Source: Oscillospiraceae bacterium
GTDB taxonomy: Bacteria; Bacillota; Clostridia; Oscillospirales; Ruminococcaceae
Assembly (NCBI GenBank): GCA_017828835.1
Contig: JAGAEK010000071.1
Span: 1 to 16,881, forward strand
DNA: 16,881 nt
Reading direction: 5' to 3'
This document shows, piece after piece, positions 1-7,112 of this stretch. Positions within the stretch are counted from its first letter, which is position 1; every line of letters begins with the position of its first letter. The notes under the pieces were generated by a model. The model saw nothing but the letters and a program-made list of their open reading frames with translations, was not told where the DNA came from and searched no databases. The translations under genes and the position numbers were made by a program.

Positions 1-1527
1 ACAAAATACGGCATTGACTATTACCATTGGGTAACCGAACCGGGACTTGTCGGTAATATGGGCGGGGATGTCTCTCAATATCCCGAAGGTACAACGGGCG
101 CCTGCAGACTTAACGGAGGCGAAGTAAAGACCCTTTGCATCAACAATGAGACCGTTCAGAAATATTACGAGGAAATGATGGTGAAATTCATCAAAGCGTT
201 CCCCGACTGCAAAGGTATCATCCTCTATAACCTCGACTGCAACGCCTGGTTCTGTAACGTAAGTCTTTGTGAAAACTGCAAAAAAGCCGTCTTTTTATCT
301 ACCGCCGGCGGACTCGCCTGGGAGAACGTTTCAAAGATGGTCACGATCCTCTCAGACGCCGCCGATACCGTCGACCCGGACTTTAAGGTTGCGTTTTGGC
401 CGAATGTCCACCATTCCGGCGGCGAATTGGAATTGCTTCTCGAATACAGCCATTATGACGCGCTATTGAGTTGCTGGACAGGCTCCGATAGCGACGTTAT
501 CATAACCCAAAAAACCGCCGATTCGCCTCTCAACGATAATGTGCAACCAGTTCTCAAGGCATCGAAAGACAAAAACATCCCGCTTTTCAATGCAGAGAGC
601 GTCTGCCGCTATGAATGTATCCCTCAAGGTTTCTGCTATCCTTTCAGCGTCGCCAAACTAATCAAACAAATGAATATCTGGGAATTCAACTCCTCGATCG
701 AATCGACCGGTCCAACTGCAAGCAATAACTCCGTCACGGCACTTACGATGCACAGCTTCTGGGCAGACACCTCGCTTGACGCTGACGAATACGTTAAATA
801 TATAATGAAAGTCCAGTTCGGAACCGAAGCCGGCGAGTTTATGTATCAGAGCGCGCTCAAAACCGAAGAGGCAATGAAGGTTTGGGATAATTATTCGGCG
901 CTTACCCATCCTATGGGAGGAAGTAGAAGTATCTTTAATATCGGAAATATCTTGAGCTATCCTCAGGTCCTCGATAAAGACATCATGAACTTCTCTTATT
1001 ACTCCAACTGCAGCGGCGATTTTATCAAAGATTACGAAGTTTTCGCAGGTATCCTTTCAGAAGCTGCAGCGCTTGCGAAACAGGCAATGTTTGCAGCTCC
1101 GAGAAATCAGTACGTGAGATATGCTTATTATCAGGATGCCGACGTCGGTATCGTTCGTCCGTCCTGCTATGAATACGCGGAATTGAACTACGCTACCGCA
1201 CAGTTTGCCGCTTACGTCGCTCAGCAGAGAATCCACCTCATGCGCGCTAACAAATATCTTACAGGCATTGAAGGCAAGAAAAGCCGCGGAGAGGATTATT
1301 CAAAACTTTTAGAGAATTATAACAACACTCTTCTCGACGATTATAAGCTTCAATCCGAGCTGCTCGTTTTCCTGAACAATCAGCTCTCCGATCCTCTCAC
1401 TCAAGCTCCCACCTACTTCGTAACGGCTTCGTTCCGTGAGGCGGAAGTCAAAGATCTGATAAACAAAACTAAAGCAAAACTCGTTTCCCTCAATGAACAG
1501 CTCACAGAGGCGGGAATAGAACACTGA
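1..1527 (+). CDS. Glycoside-hydrolase-like TIM-barrel protein, 5'-truncated at window edge
   Basis: The reading frame is open from base 1 and ends at TGA 1525-1527. The visible 508 residues begin TKYGIDYYHW, which matches residue 244 onward of the neighbouring paralog at 1602-3830, so roughly 240 residues are missing to the left. The catalytic-domain part shares many blocks with the paralog: YHWxTEPG, FPDCKG, the cysteine cluster NLDCNAWFC...CENCKK, VHHSGGELE, a CSxDVIIT-type block, SIESTGP and THPMGGS. The C-terminal third is helical and charged, as in the paralog. The fold suggests a GH67/GH20/DUF4838-like carbohydrate-active enzyme, but no catalytic pair can be assigned and the substrate is unknown. 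The ATG at 58 is internal, since homology continues upstream of it. The gene is followed after 10 nt by a terminator-like hairpin. Confidence is high for the gene and moderate for the family. Confidence 0.85.
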   Translation, partial: TKYGIDYYHWVTEPGLVGNMGGDVSQYPEGTTGACRLNGGEVKTLCINNETVQKYYEEMMVKFIKAFPDCKGIILYNLDCNAWFCNVSLCENCKKAVFLSTAGGLAWENVSKMVTILSDAADTVDPDFKVAFWPNVHHSGGELELLLEYSHYDALLSCWTGSDSDVIITQKTADSPLNDNVQPVLKASKDKNIPLFNAESVCRYECIPQGFCYPFSVAKLIKQMNIWEFNSSIESTGPTASNNSVTALTMHSFWADTSLDADEYVKYIMKVQFGTEAGEFMYQSALKTEEAMKVWDNYSALTHPMGGSRSIFNIGNILSYPQVLDKDIMNFSYYSNCSGDFIKDYEVFAGILSEAAALAKQAMFAAPRNQYVRYAYYQDADVGIVRPSCYEYAELNYATAQFAAYVAQQRIHLMRANKYLTGIEGKKSRGEDYSKLLENYNNTLLDDYKLQSELLVFLNNQLSDPLTQAPTYFVTASFREAEVKDLINKTKAKLVSLNEQLTEAGIEH

Positions 1528-1537
1528 TCGTTAAAAC

Positions 1538-1577
1538 AAGTGCCGTATTGTCCGAAAGGCCTTTCGGCACTTTTTTT
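1538..1577 (+). terminator. Intrinsic terminator or attenuator between the two paralogous hydrolase genes
   Basis: AAGTGCCG (1538-1545) pairs with CGGCACTT (1565-1572), followed by a run of seven T (1571-1577). A second palindrome, CCGAAAGG/CCTTTCGG (1552-1567), overlaps the 3' arm, so two alternative foldings compete. The T-run ends only 24 bases before the start codon of the next gene, leaving no space for a promoter downstream of it. Confidence 0.75.
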
Positions 1578-1588
1578 AAAAACTATTT

Positions 1589-1593
1589 GGAGG
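1589..1593 (+). promoter_or_regulatory. Ribosome binding site that fixes the start of the second hydrolase gene
   Basis: GGAGG lies 8 nt before ATG 1602. The in-frame ATG at 1548 falls inside the terminator hairpin and has no ribosome binding site, so 1602 is the better start. Confidence 0.85.
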
Positions 1594-1601
1594 CAGTGAA
1601 A

Positions 1602-3830
1602 ATGGACAAATCAACAGCAAAAATATATCCGGTGAACGAAAAAGCGTATCCGTCGGCAACCGAGTTTGACCGCGACCATATTTTAAACGGTCTCAAAAAG
1701 CTCGGTATCGACTCTTCATACAGTATCGCAATCTATCAGACAAACGACGTCGTCGCCGTGACAGCAGCCGAAGTATTGACAAGATTTTTCAAAAAAGCCG
1801 GCATCGATATCAAAACAAAACATACCTCTTCAATCGGAGACCGCGAGATAATCCTCATTTTGAACGATACTTCCGCCGAACAGAAAGCTCTGTTTGAAAA
1901 AAACAAGCTCGTAACGCTCAAATACGGCAAAGCGGACGACGTTTCCCACGTTGTCAAAGACGGAAACAATATCATCCTTGCCGGCTCGAACGGCAGAGGC
2001 GTCCTCTACGGCGAATATGAATTCGAAAATTTTGTGATGTATTCCGATTCCTCAGAGCTTAATATCGTCAAAACATGGGATTACCGTACCCGCGGTCAAA
2101 GCCTCGGATTCTATTGGAACAACTATGAAAATTTCAAAACCACCGAAGTTACGAGAGAACGTATCGAATACCTCTCCCGCCTCGGCACAAACCTCTTTTT
2201 CCCCTGCTTTGACGGCTCCGGCTACCGTACCCTCTTCATGGAAGTCGTCAAAAGCGATATCTTTCCTTTCCAGGACGATCCGAATCAGGAGTTCATAGAC
2301 AAGCTCAACCGGCTTATCCCTCTCCTCGCAAAATACGGTATCGACTATTATCATTGGTTCACCGAACCCGGTACCCCCGATATGATGGGAAAAGATCTTT
2401 CGAAATATACTCCCGACATGCTCGGACACTGCTCAAACTGGCAGGGCGATCTCACGACCTTCTGTATAAACAACCCGACGGTCCAGGCGTACTACGCCGA
2501 AATGGTGACGAAGTTTATAAGAAAATTCCCGGACTGCAAAGGTTTTATCCTCTATAACCTCGACTGCGGCGCATGGTTCTGCAACACGGCGGAATGCGAA
2601 AACTGCAAAAAGGTCGTAAGCCCCGAATCTCTCGGACGCGCGGACGCCTGGGAAAACGTTTCGAAGATGGTTACGATCCTCACCGACGCCGCGCTTAAAG
2701 AAAAACCCGATTTCAACGTTGTTTTCTGGCCGAACATCCACCATTCCGGCGAAGAGCTCGACAAATTGCTCAAATACAGCCATTATACCGCTCTCTGGGG
2801 CGGCTGGACCGGCACCGACCACGACGTTATCATCACCGATAAAGCGCGTATGGTTCCGAACGTTGAAAAGCAGTTCAAAGCCGCAAAAGAGCGCAATATC
2901 CCGTTTTTCTGCGGAAATATCATGAACCGCAGCGAATCCATCCCGCAAGGTTTCTTCTACCCGTTCGCGGTAATAAAACAACTGCAGTGGCTCAAACTGG
3001 ATCAAGGGTATAACTGCTCGATCGAATCGACCGGACCCAACCCCTGCTGCAACACTTCGACCGCGATCGCCATGTCGAATTATTGGTCCGACGCGTCTCT
3101 CGACCCCGATAAGTTCGTCATGTCGCTCATGGAAGCGCAATTCGGCAAAAAAGCCGCGCCGTTTATGTTCGATTGCGCAAAAACGACTGACAACGCTTTG
3201 CAGGTATGGCACGAATACGAGATATTCACCCATCCTCTCGGCGGCAGCAAGAGCTTCCATAACATCTCCGATATACTCAACTATCCTCAGCCCATCGAGC
3301 CGGATCTGCTCGTCCCCTACGCAAGATACGGTATGTTCGTCACGGATGAAAAATATATCGCAAATTTCCTGAAAATGTCTCAGCTTCTTGAAAAAGCCGC
3401 CGACGCAGCGGACAAAGCCGCCGAAGTCGCGTCAAGCAGCGAATTTATCCGCTATGCTTATTTCGAGAGCGACAAAGAACAGATCTCGCGCCCGACCTGC
3501 AAGGATTATGCCGTTATGAATGCGGCTACAACTCGTTTTGCCTCTCTTGTGGGCTATCAGCGCGTAAATATCGACAATGCTCTCATCCTTTTGTCGAAAC
3601 TCAAACAGGAAAATCTTGACGAAAGCACGAAAAAAGACTTAACGTCGAAATATCACGACATCCTTCGCGCCGACGTAAAGCTTCAGGAAAAGGTACGTGA
3701 TTTTTATAAATATCATCTCGACAACAACACCTATTTCCTCAAAAACTATTCCCGCGTACGTCTTGAATCCCTGCTTTCGTTCACCGAACAAAAAATCGAA
3801 AAAGACAAAAAACAACTCGAGAACGCATAG
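1602..3830 (+). CDS. Glycoside-hydrolase-like protein with GH67/GH20-type N-terminal domain (742 aa)
   Basis: Starting at ATG 1602, the product is 742 residues with no signal peptide or membrane segment, so it is predicted cytoplasmic. Residues about 1-158 look like the alpha/beta accessory domain that precedes the barrel in GH67 alpha-glucuronidases and GH20 hexosaminidases: a REIILILND strand, then IILAGSNGRGVLYGEYEF at about 124-141. Residues about 165-520 fit a TIM barrel, with YHWFTEPG (250-257) and SIESTGP (473-479) carrying acidic residues that could be catalytic. Cysteines 322, 327, 332 and 335 form a C-x4-C-x4-C-x2-C cluster kept in the upstream paralog, possibly structural or metal-binding. 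The last 150 residues are predicted helical. The clear similarity to the adjacent gene indicates tandem duplication. The substrate is not identifiable; assignment to GH67, GH20 or a DUF4838-like group is inference. Confidence 0.85.
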   Translation: MDKSTAKIYPVNEKAYPSATEFDRDHILNGLKKLGIDSSYSIAIYQTNDVVAVTAAEVLTRFFKKAGIDIKTKHTSSIGDREIILILNDTSAEQKALFEKNKLVTLKYGKADDVSHVVKDGNNIILAGSNGRGVLYGEYEFENFVMYSDSSELNIVKTWDYRTRGQSLGFYWNNYENFKTTEVTRERIEYLSRLGTNLFFPCFDGSGYRTLFMEVVKSDIFPFQDDPNQEFIDKLNRLIPLLAKYGIDYYHWFTEPGTPDMMGKDLSKYTPDMLGHCSNWQGDLTTFCINNPTVQAYYAEMVTKFIRKFPDCKGFILYNLDCGAWFCNTAECENCKKVVSPESLGRADAWENVSKMVTILTDAALKEKPDFNVVFWPNIHHSGEELDKLLKYSHYTALWGGWTGTDHDVIITDKARMVPNVEKQFKAAKERNIPFFCGNIMNRSESIPQGFFYPFAVIKQLQWLKLDQGYNCSIESTGPNPCCNTSTAIAMSNYWSDASLDPDKFVMSLMEAQFGKKAAPFMFDCAKTTDNALQVWHEYEIFTHPLGGSKSFHNISDILNYPQPIEPDLLVPYARYGMFVTDEKYIANFLKMSQLLEKAADAADKAAEVASSSEFIRYAYFESDKEQISRPTCKDYAVMNAATTRFASLVGYQRVNIDNALILLSKLKQENLDESTKKDLTSKYHDILRADVKLQEKVRDFYKYHLDNNTYFLKNYSRVRLESLLSFTEQKIEKDKKQLENA

Positions 3831-3850
3831 TAAAATACTTTCCAAAAAGC

Positions 3851-3885
3851 AAAAGCACCCGATCTTCAAGACCGGGTGCTTTTAT
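3851..3885. terminator. Bidirectional intrinsic terminator between convergent genes
   Basis: AAAAGCACCCG (3851-3861) pairs with CGGGTGCTTTT (3873-3883): 11 perfect base pairs around an 11-nt loop. T-runs lie on both strands, so it can end the plus-strand hydrolase gene (stop at 3830) and the minus-strand antiporter gene (stop at 3897). Confidence 0.9.
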
Positions 3886-3896
3886 TATCGGTAAAA

Positions 3897-5063
3897 TTAC
3901 TTTATTTCTCCTGCTTTTTTAAGCGTCAGCTTCGTAATTATCGGTCCGGTAAGCTCATATATCACCGTCGCGCAAAGAACTACCGTCCTTATCTGCGCTC
4001 CGTATTCGGGAGCCGCCGTCATCGCGACCGTAGCAAGACCTATCGCGACACCCGCTTGAGGTATGAGCGTAAATCCGAGATATTTCCGAACTACCTTTTC
4101 AACTTTGCATATTTTTGCGCCCAGCCATGCTCCCGCAAATTTTCCGACGACCCTTATCACAATATAGATCGCGCCCACGACGCCCAAGCTCGGCAGCAGC
4201 TTTAAGTTCAGTCCCGCTCCGGAAATAAAGAAAAACAGCATAAACAGAGGCGGCGTGAATCTGTCAGACAGCTCAAACACCTTGTTTGCCGCCGCCGACA
4301 TATTAACGAACACCGCACTCATCATCATGCACGCGAGAAGAGACGACCACCCCAACAAATCGCATACTCCGATACAGACGAATATCGCAACGAAAGTGAT
4401 CGCAAACCTATTTCCTCTGCCCGTGAACAGTTTCGTCAAAAGCGCGAATATCGCTCCGACCGCTCCTCCGAGCAAAAGCGCTCCGACTATTTCGATCACC
4501 GGTTGTATAAGCGTTTTCAAAAGCGAGCCGCCTCCCGAGCCGCCTATCGCCTTCGCGATCGCGATCGATATACCGAAACACATCAGCGCCGCCGCATCGT
4601 CAAGCGCAACCACCGGTAAAAGCATCCTCGTGACCGGGCCGTCCGCTTTATATTGCTTTACTACCATCAGCGTTGCCGCCGGCGCGGTCGCCGCGGCTAT
4701 CGCTCCGAGCGCAAGTGCAAAAGATACGTTCTGTCCCGATATTATCAGCGCAAAATCAACCAAAAGGACCGCTGCGAGCGCTTCCAGTGCCGCTATTATT
4801 ATCGGTGCCTTGCCGATTTTCTTGAGGTAATCCAGTTTGAACTCAGCTCCTATCGAAAACGCTATGAAACCGAGCGCCGTTTCGGGAATTATCGCAAATC
4901 CGTCAACAATGTTCTGCGGCAGCAGATTCAGACAGTAAGGTCCGGCAATAAGCCCCATAACGAGATATCCCGTTACGTTCGGCAGCTTCAGAAATTTCAC
5001 TATTTTCCCCGCAACAAGGCAGAGCGCTATCGCAAGCGCAAGATATAAATACGTTTGTACCAC
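3897..5063 (-). CDS. CPA2-family cation/proton antiporter (NapA/KefB-like)
   Basis: This 388-residue protein is almost entirely hydrophobic, with about 11-13 membrane segments, as in the Na+/H+ exchanger family PF00999. Family marks include the LPNVTGYLVMGLIAGP block (27-42), ATAPAAT at 125-131 (the unwound TM4 region), and the paired aspartates D155-D156 in VVALDDAAAL. In NapA and NhaA such a DD pair marks electrogenic Na+/H+ exchange. PQAGVAIGLA (335-344) matches the second unwound helix, and K308 could correspond to the conserved TM10 lysine. There is no C-terminal RCK/TrkA domain, so regulation is probably external. The start is GTG at 5061-5063, two bases after the TAG of the upstream PII-like gene, which indicates translational coupling. 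Ion choice (Na+ or K+) cannot be told from sequence. Confidence 0.9.
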   Translation of the reverse strand: MVQTYLYLALAIALCLVAGKIVKFLKLPNVTGYLVMGLIAGPYCLNLLPQNIVDGFAIIPETALGFIAFSIGAEFKLDYLKKIGKAPIIIAALEALAAVLLVDFALIISGQNVSFALALGAIAAATAPAATLMVVKQYKADGPVTRMLLPVVALDDAAALMCFGISIAIAKAIGGSGGGSLLKTLIQPVIEIVGALLLGGAVGAIFALLTKLFTGRGNRFAITFVAIFVCIGVCDLLGWSSLLACMMMSAVFVNMSAAANKVFELSDRFTPPLFMLFFFISGAGLNLKLLPSLGVVGAIYIVIRVVGKFAGAWLGAKICKVEKVVRKYLGFTLIPQAGVAIGLATVAMTAAPEYGAQIRTVVLCATVIYELTGPIITKLTLKKAGEIK

Positions 5064-5065
5064 GA

Positions 5066-5404
5066 CTATTCACCGATTCCTTCCACGTAAGTAACCGGCA
5101 TCGCAAACATGATCCCGGTGTTCGGCGCGTTTATGTCGCCTATTATATCTTTTATGATATTTCTCGCCGTGATCATTTTTTCATCGTTAAGTATGAACAT
5201 TATTACCTTGCTTTGATCCTTCTCTTCGCCTTCCATAACTCTTCTCAACAGTCCGAACATCGGAAGATCTTCCATATTTATAAGCGCTTCGCCCATTCCT
5301 TCTCCGTCGACTATCGTCGCACCCTTTATTCCGCCTTTCGCAAGCGCTCTCATCAATTCGTCCATAAGCGATACCTTTTTCAATATAAGCACCAACAACT
5401 CCAT
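5066..5404 (-). CDS. PII-like small regulatory protein, partner of the antiporter
   Basis: This 112-residue soluble protein has a beta-alpha-beta start (ELLVLILKKVSLMDELMRAL), the block GATIVDGEGMG (28-38), a central FGLLRRVMEG segment, then VIMFILND and PNTGIMFAMPVTYVEG (94-109). This is the ferredoxin-like layout of PII/GlnB-type and PII-like proteins, shorter in the T-loop region than true GlnB. PII proteins form trimers, bind nucleotides and gate membrane transporters. The gene is immediately upstream of the antiporter, with a 2-nt gap, so a role in sensing a ligand and controlling that transporter is inferred. The AAGGA site sits 8 nt before ATG 5404. The ligand is unknown. It could also be assigned to a DUF-type PII-like family rather than GlnB proper. 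Confidence 0.75.
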   Translation of the reverse strand: MELLVLILKKVSLMDELMRALAKGGIKGATIVDGEGMGEALINMEDLPMFGLLRRVMEGEEKDQSKVIMFILNDEKMITARNIIKDIIGDINAPNTGIMFAMPVTYVEGIGE

Positions 5405-5462
5405 CTTATTGATCCTTCTTTCCGTATTTTCTATTAAAAATATTATTTTTTTCTCGAACTAA

Positions 5463-5490
5463 ATGATACATTATTTTATTTTTTTGTCAA
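5463..5490 (-). promoter_or_regulatory. Sigma-A type promoter for the PII-like/antiporter operon
   Basis: On the minus strand TTGACA (5485-5490) and TATCAT (5463-5468) are separated by 16 nt of A/T-rich DNA. The predicted start is near 5455, giving a leader of about 50 nt. Confidence 0.8.
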
Positions 5491-5574
5491 GCGGTACGGT
5501 TCTCTTCTTCGTAACACTTTTTCATATTCTCGCATATTATACAAAAATATACGTTTCAAAAAGAAGGTGTTTTT

Positions 5575-6873
5575 ATGCCGTACGATAATTTCTCTTATTC
5601 TTTCGGCTCAAGCGGTACCGACGTCGAGCTTGTACAGCTTGCTCTGTCTCGATCCGGTCTATATTCCGGCACATTGGACGGAGTGTTCGACATACAGACC
5701 CAAAAAGCCGTCGATCAATTCCAGTTCAGCCGCGGTCTCCCGAAAACCGGCGTCGTAGACTCCGTCACTTTTTCAAATATGCTCCCCCTTCTTAAAGGTT
5801 ATACAGTTATACGCGCGGCTCAAGGTGATTCCTTTTGTTCTATTGCCTCAGCTTATAACTCTTCAGCCGCCGCGATCTCTGCCGCAAATCCGAACCTGTC
5901 CCCCGATCTTATACCCGCAAACACCCCCGTTACCGTTCCTTTCAGCTTTAACGTCGTCTGCGATAAAATACGTTTTTCCTCGCGTTTTCTGTCTTTTTGT
6001 GTCGACGGGCTCCTTGCGCGTTATCCGTTTCTCAGTTATCGCACGATCGGTAAGAGCGTTATGGGAAAACCGCTGCACTGCATTTCCGCAGGCTGCGGAA
6101 ACAACGTCGTTCTGTATATTGCCGCTCATCACGCAAATGAATGGATGACCTCGATAATACTTATGAAATTCCTCGAAGATATTTCTTCCGCATTTGCTCA
6201 AAACGCCGATATTGCCGGTTTTCCGGCTTCCGAACTGTTTTCTTCCTCCAAAATCGTCCTTATACCGATGCTTAACCCGGACGGTGTCGATCTTGCGGCA
6301 GGCGCACTTTCGTCAGGGCCGTTTTTTATGTCCGCAAAGGATATTTCCTCACGTTTCCCCGCTATCCCTTTCCCTCAGGGCTGGAAAGCCAACATACGCG
6401 GCACCGACCTTAACCTTAATTACCCCGCTCAATGGGATACCGCCGAAAAAATCAAATATTCCCTCGGCTTTTCGTGCCCTGCTCCCCGAGATTTTGTCGG
6501 CGCTAACCCTCTTTCCGAACCGGAATCCCGCGCATTATATGATTTTACCCGCTCTTTGTCCCCCTCTCTCGTGCTCGCTTACCATTCCCAAGGCGAGGTC
6601 ATATATTGGAAATTTCTGAACTCTTGCTCTCCGTCGGCGTATAGTATCGCGAAAAAACTCTCGTCGGTTTCCGGCTACTCTCTCGACGACGCGCCTTATT
6701 CTTCATCTTTTGCCGGATTTAAAGACTGGTTTATACAGGATTTTGACCGTCCCGCCTATACCGTAGAGGTTGGCCTCGGTTCAAACCCGCTTCCTCTCTC
6801 ATTGTTTCCGAAAATCTATTCCGATAACCTGCCTCTGCTGCTCACCGCCGCGCTCCCCTGCGGACGCCCGTAA
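5575..6873 (+). CDS. M14-family peptidoglycan peptidase with PG-binding and LysM domains
   Basis: This 432-residue protein has three domains: a PG_binding_1 repeat (about 10-72, with GVFDIQTQKAVDQFQ), a LysM-like domain (about 76-122, GDSFCSIASAYN then NPNLSP), and an M14 zinc carboxypeptidase domain (about 150-425). Zinc ligands are H186 and E189 in HHANE and H337 in AYHSQGE; the catalytic glutamate is E398 in YTVEVGLG. RGTDLNLNYP (275-284) replaces the usual DLNRNFP, losing the arginine that binds a free C-terminal carboxylate. This fits a gamma-D-glutamyl-diaminoacid endopeptidase of the Bacillus ENP I/YqgT type acting on peptidoglycan stem peptides. There is no signal peptide, so release by sporulation or lysis is possible. 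The AAGAAGG site is 7 nt before ATG. TATTAT at 5535-5540 may be a -10 box but its -35 is weak. The final GRP-stop codons lie within the structured repeat. Confidence 0.9.
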   Translation: MPYDNFSYSFGSSGTDVELVQLALSRSGLYSGTLDGVFDIQTQKAVDQFQFSRGLPKTGVVDSVTFSNMLPLLKGYTVIRAAQGDSFCSIASAYNSSAAAISAANPNLSPDLIPANTPVTVPFSFNVVCDKIRFSSRFLSFCVDGLLARYPFLSYRTIGKSVMGKPLHCISAGCGNNVVLYIAAHHANEWMTSIILMKFLEDISSAFAQNADIAGFPASELFSSSKIVLIPMLNPDGVDLAAGALSSGPFFMSAKDISSRFPAIPFPQGWKANIRGTDLNLNYPAQWDTAEKIKYSLGFSCPAPRDFVGANPLSEPESRALYDFTRSLSPSLVLAYHSQGEVIYWKFLNSCSPSAYSIAKKLSSVSGYSLDDAPYSSSFAGFKDWFIQDFDRPAYTVEVGLGSNPLPLSLFPKIYSDNLPLLLTAALPCGRP

Positions 6874-6977
6874 ATCCTGCCTGCAGGATTTCAACGATTT
6901 TCCGATAATTTTTTCTGTTTTTACAATCGTATTCCGAAAATCGTTGCAACGCGGCAAAGCCGCGTTGACGGGCGTCC
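6862..6977 (-). repeat. Four-way-junction palindromic repeat, copy 1
   Basis: The 116-bp element folds without any unpaired junction base. The closing stem GGACGCCCGT (6862-6871) pairs with ACGGGCGTCC (6968-6977). Hairpin 6872-6891 has 8 bp and loop CCTG. The long arm is CAACGATTTTC (6892-6902) with GAAAATCGTTG (6936-6946), 11 bp around a 33-nt T-rich loop. Hairpin 6947-6967 is CAACGCGGC, AAA, GCCGCGTTG, 9 bp. Strand is assigned by comparison with the copy at 12037-12156, which matches the reverse complement. It starts inside the peptidase gene and ends 30 bp before the next promoter. No target-site duplication is seen. It may be a non-autonomous mobile repeat or a structured RNA. Confidence 0.8.
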
Positions 6978-7006
6978 CAATATATCTTCTTTGTCGGCAA
7001 AACACC

Positions 7007-7035
7007 TTGACTTTCACTAATCGGTATGGTAATTT
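7007..7035 (+). promoter_or_regulatory. Candidate promoter for the clan GH-A hydrolase pair
   Basis: TTGACT (7007-7012) is followed after 17 nt by TAATTT (7030-7035). A perfect TATAAT at 7035-7040 is also present, but it is 22 nt from TTGACT and would need a poor -35 (TTTCAC). One of the two -10 boxes is probably used. The leader would be about 65 nt. Confidence 0.45.
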
Positions 7036-7053
7036 ATAATTATCCGCAAGGTG

Positions 7054-7085
7054 AAAGGAGAGGCCGGCAAAAAAGCTGTTTTTGC
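7054..7085 (+). promoter_or_regulatory. Displaced Shine-Dalgarno-like site and hairpin in the leader of the first GH-A gene
   Basis: AAAGGAG (7054-7060) is the only strong ribosome-binding-like site in the leader but lies 52 nt before the ATG at 7113. Between them GCAAAAA (7067-7073) pairs with TTTTTGC (7079-7085) around a 5-nt loop. The sequence directly before the ATG (GAAAAAGACAAT) is a weak site. A role in translation control is possible but unproved. Confidence 0.3.
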
Positions 7086-7112
7086 TTATATTTTTGCTGT
7101 GAAAAAGACAAT

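Noticed and set aside
1548..1601. N-terminal extension of the second hydrolase from ATG 1548
   Set aside because: That ATG lies inside the terminator hairpin and has no ribosome binding site; ATG 1602 has GGAGG at 8 nt.
2433..3260. 275-residue open frame on the minus strand
   Set aside because: Antisense to the conserved glycoside-hydrolase-like gene; composition is that of a shadow frame.
6862..6977. Reading the first palindromic element as a rho-independent terminator or CRISPR repeat
   Set aside because: No T-run follows any hairpin and there are no repeat-spacer units; the structure is a single multi-arm fold.
7026..7112. N-terminal extension (29 residues) of the first clan GH-A gene
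   Set aside because: It overlaps the likely promoter, is cysteine-rich and unlike the paralog, whose start aligns with ATG 7113.
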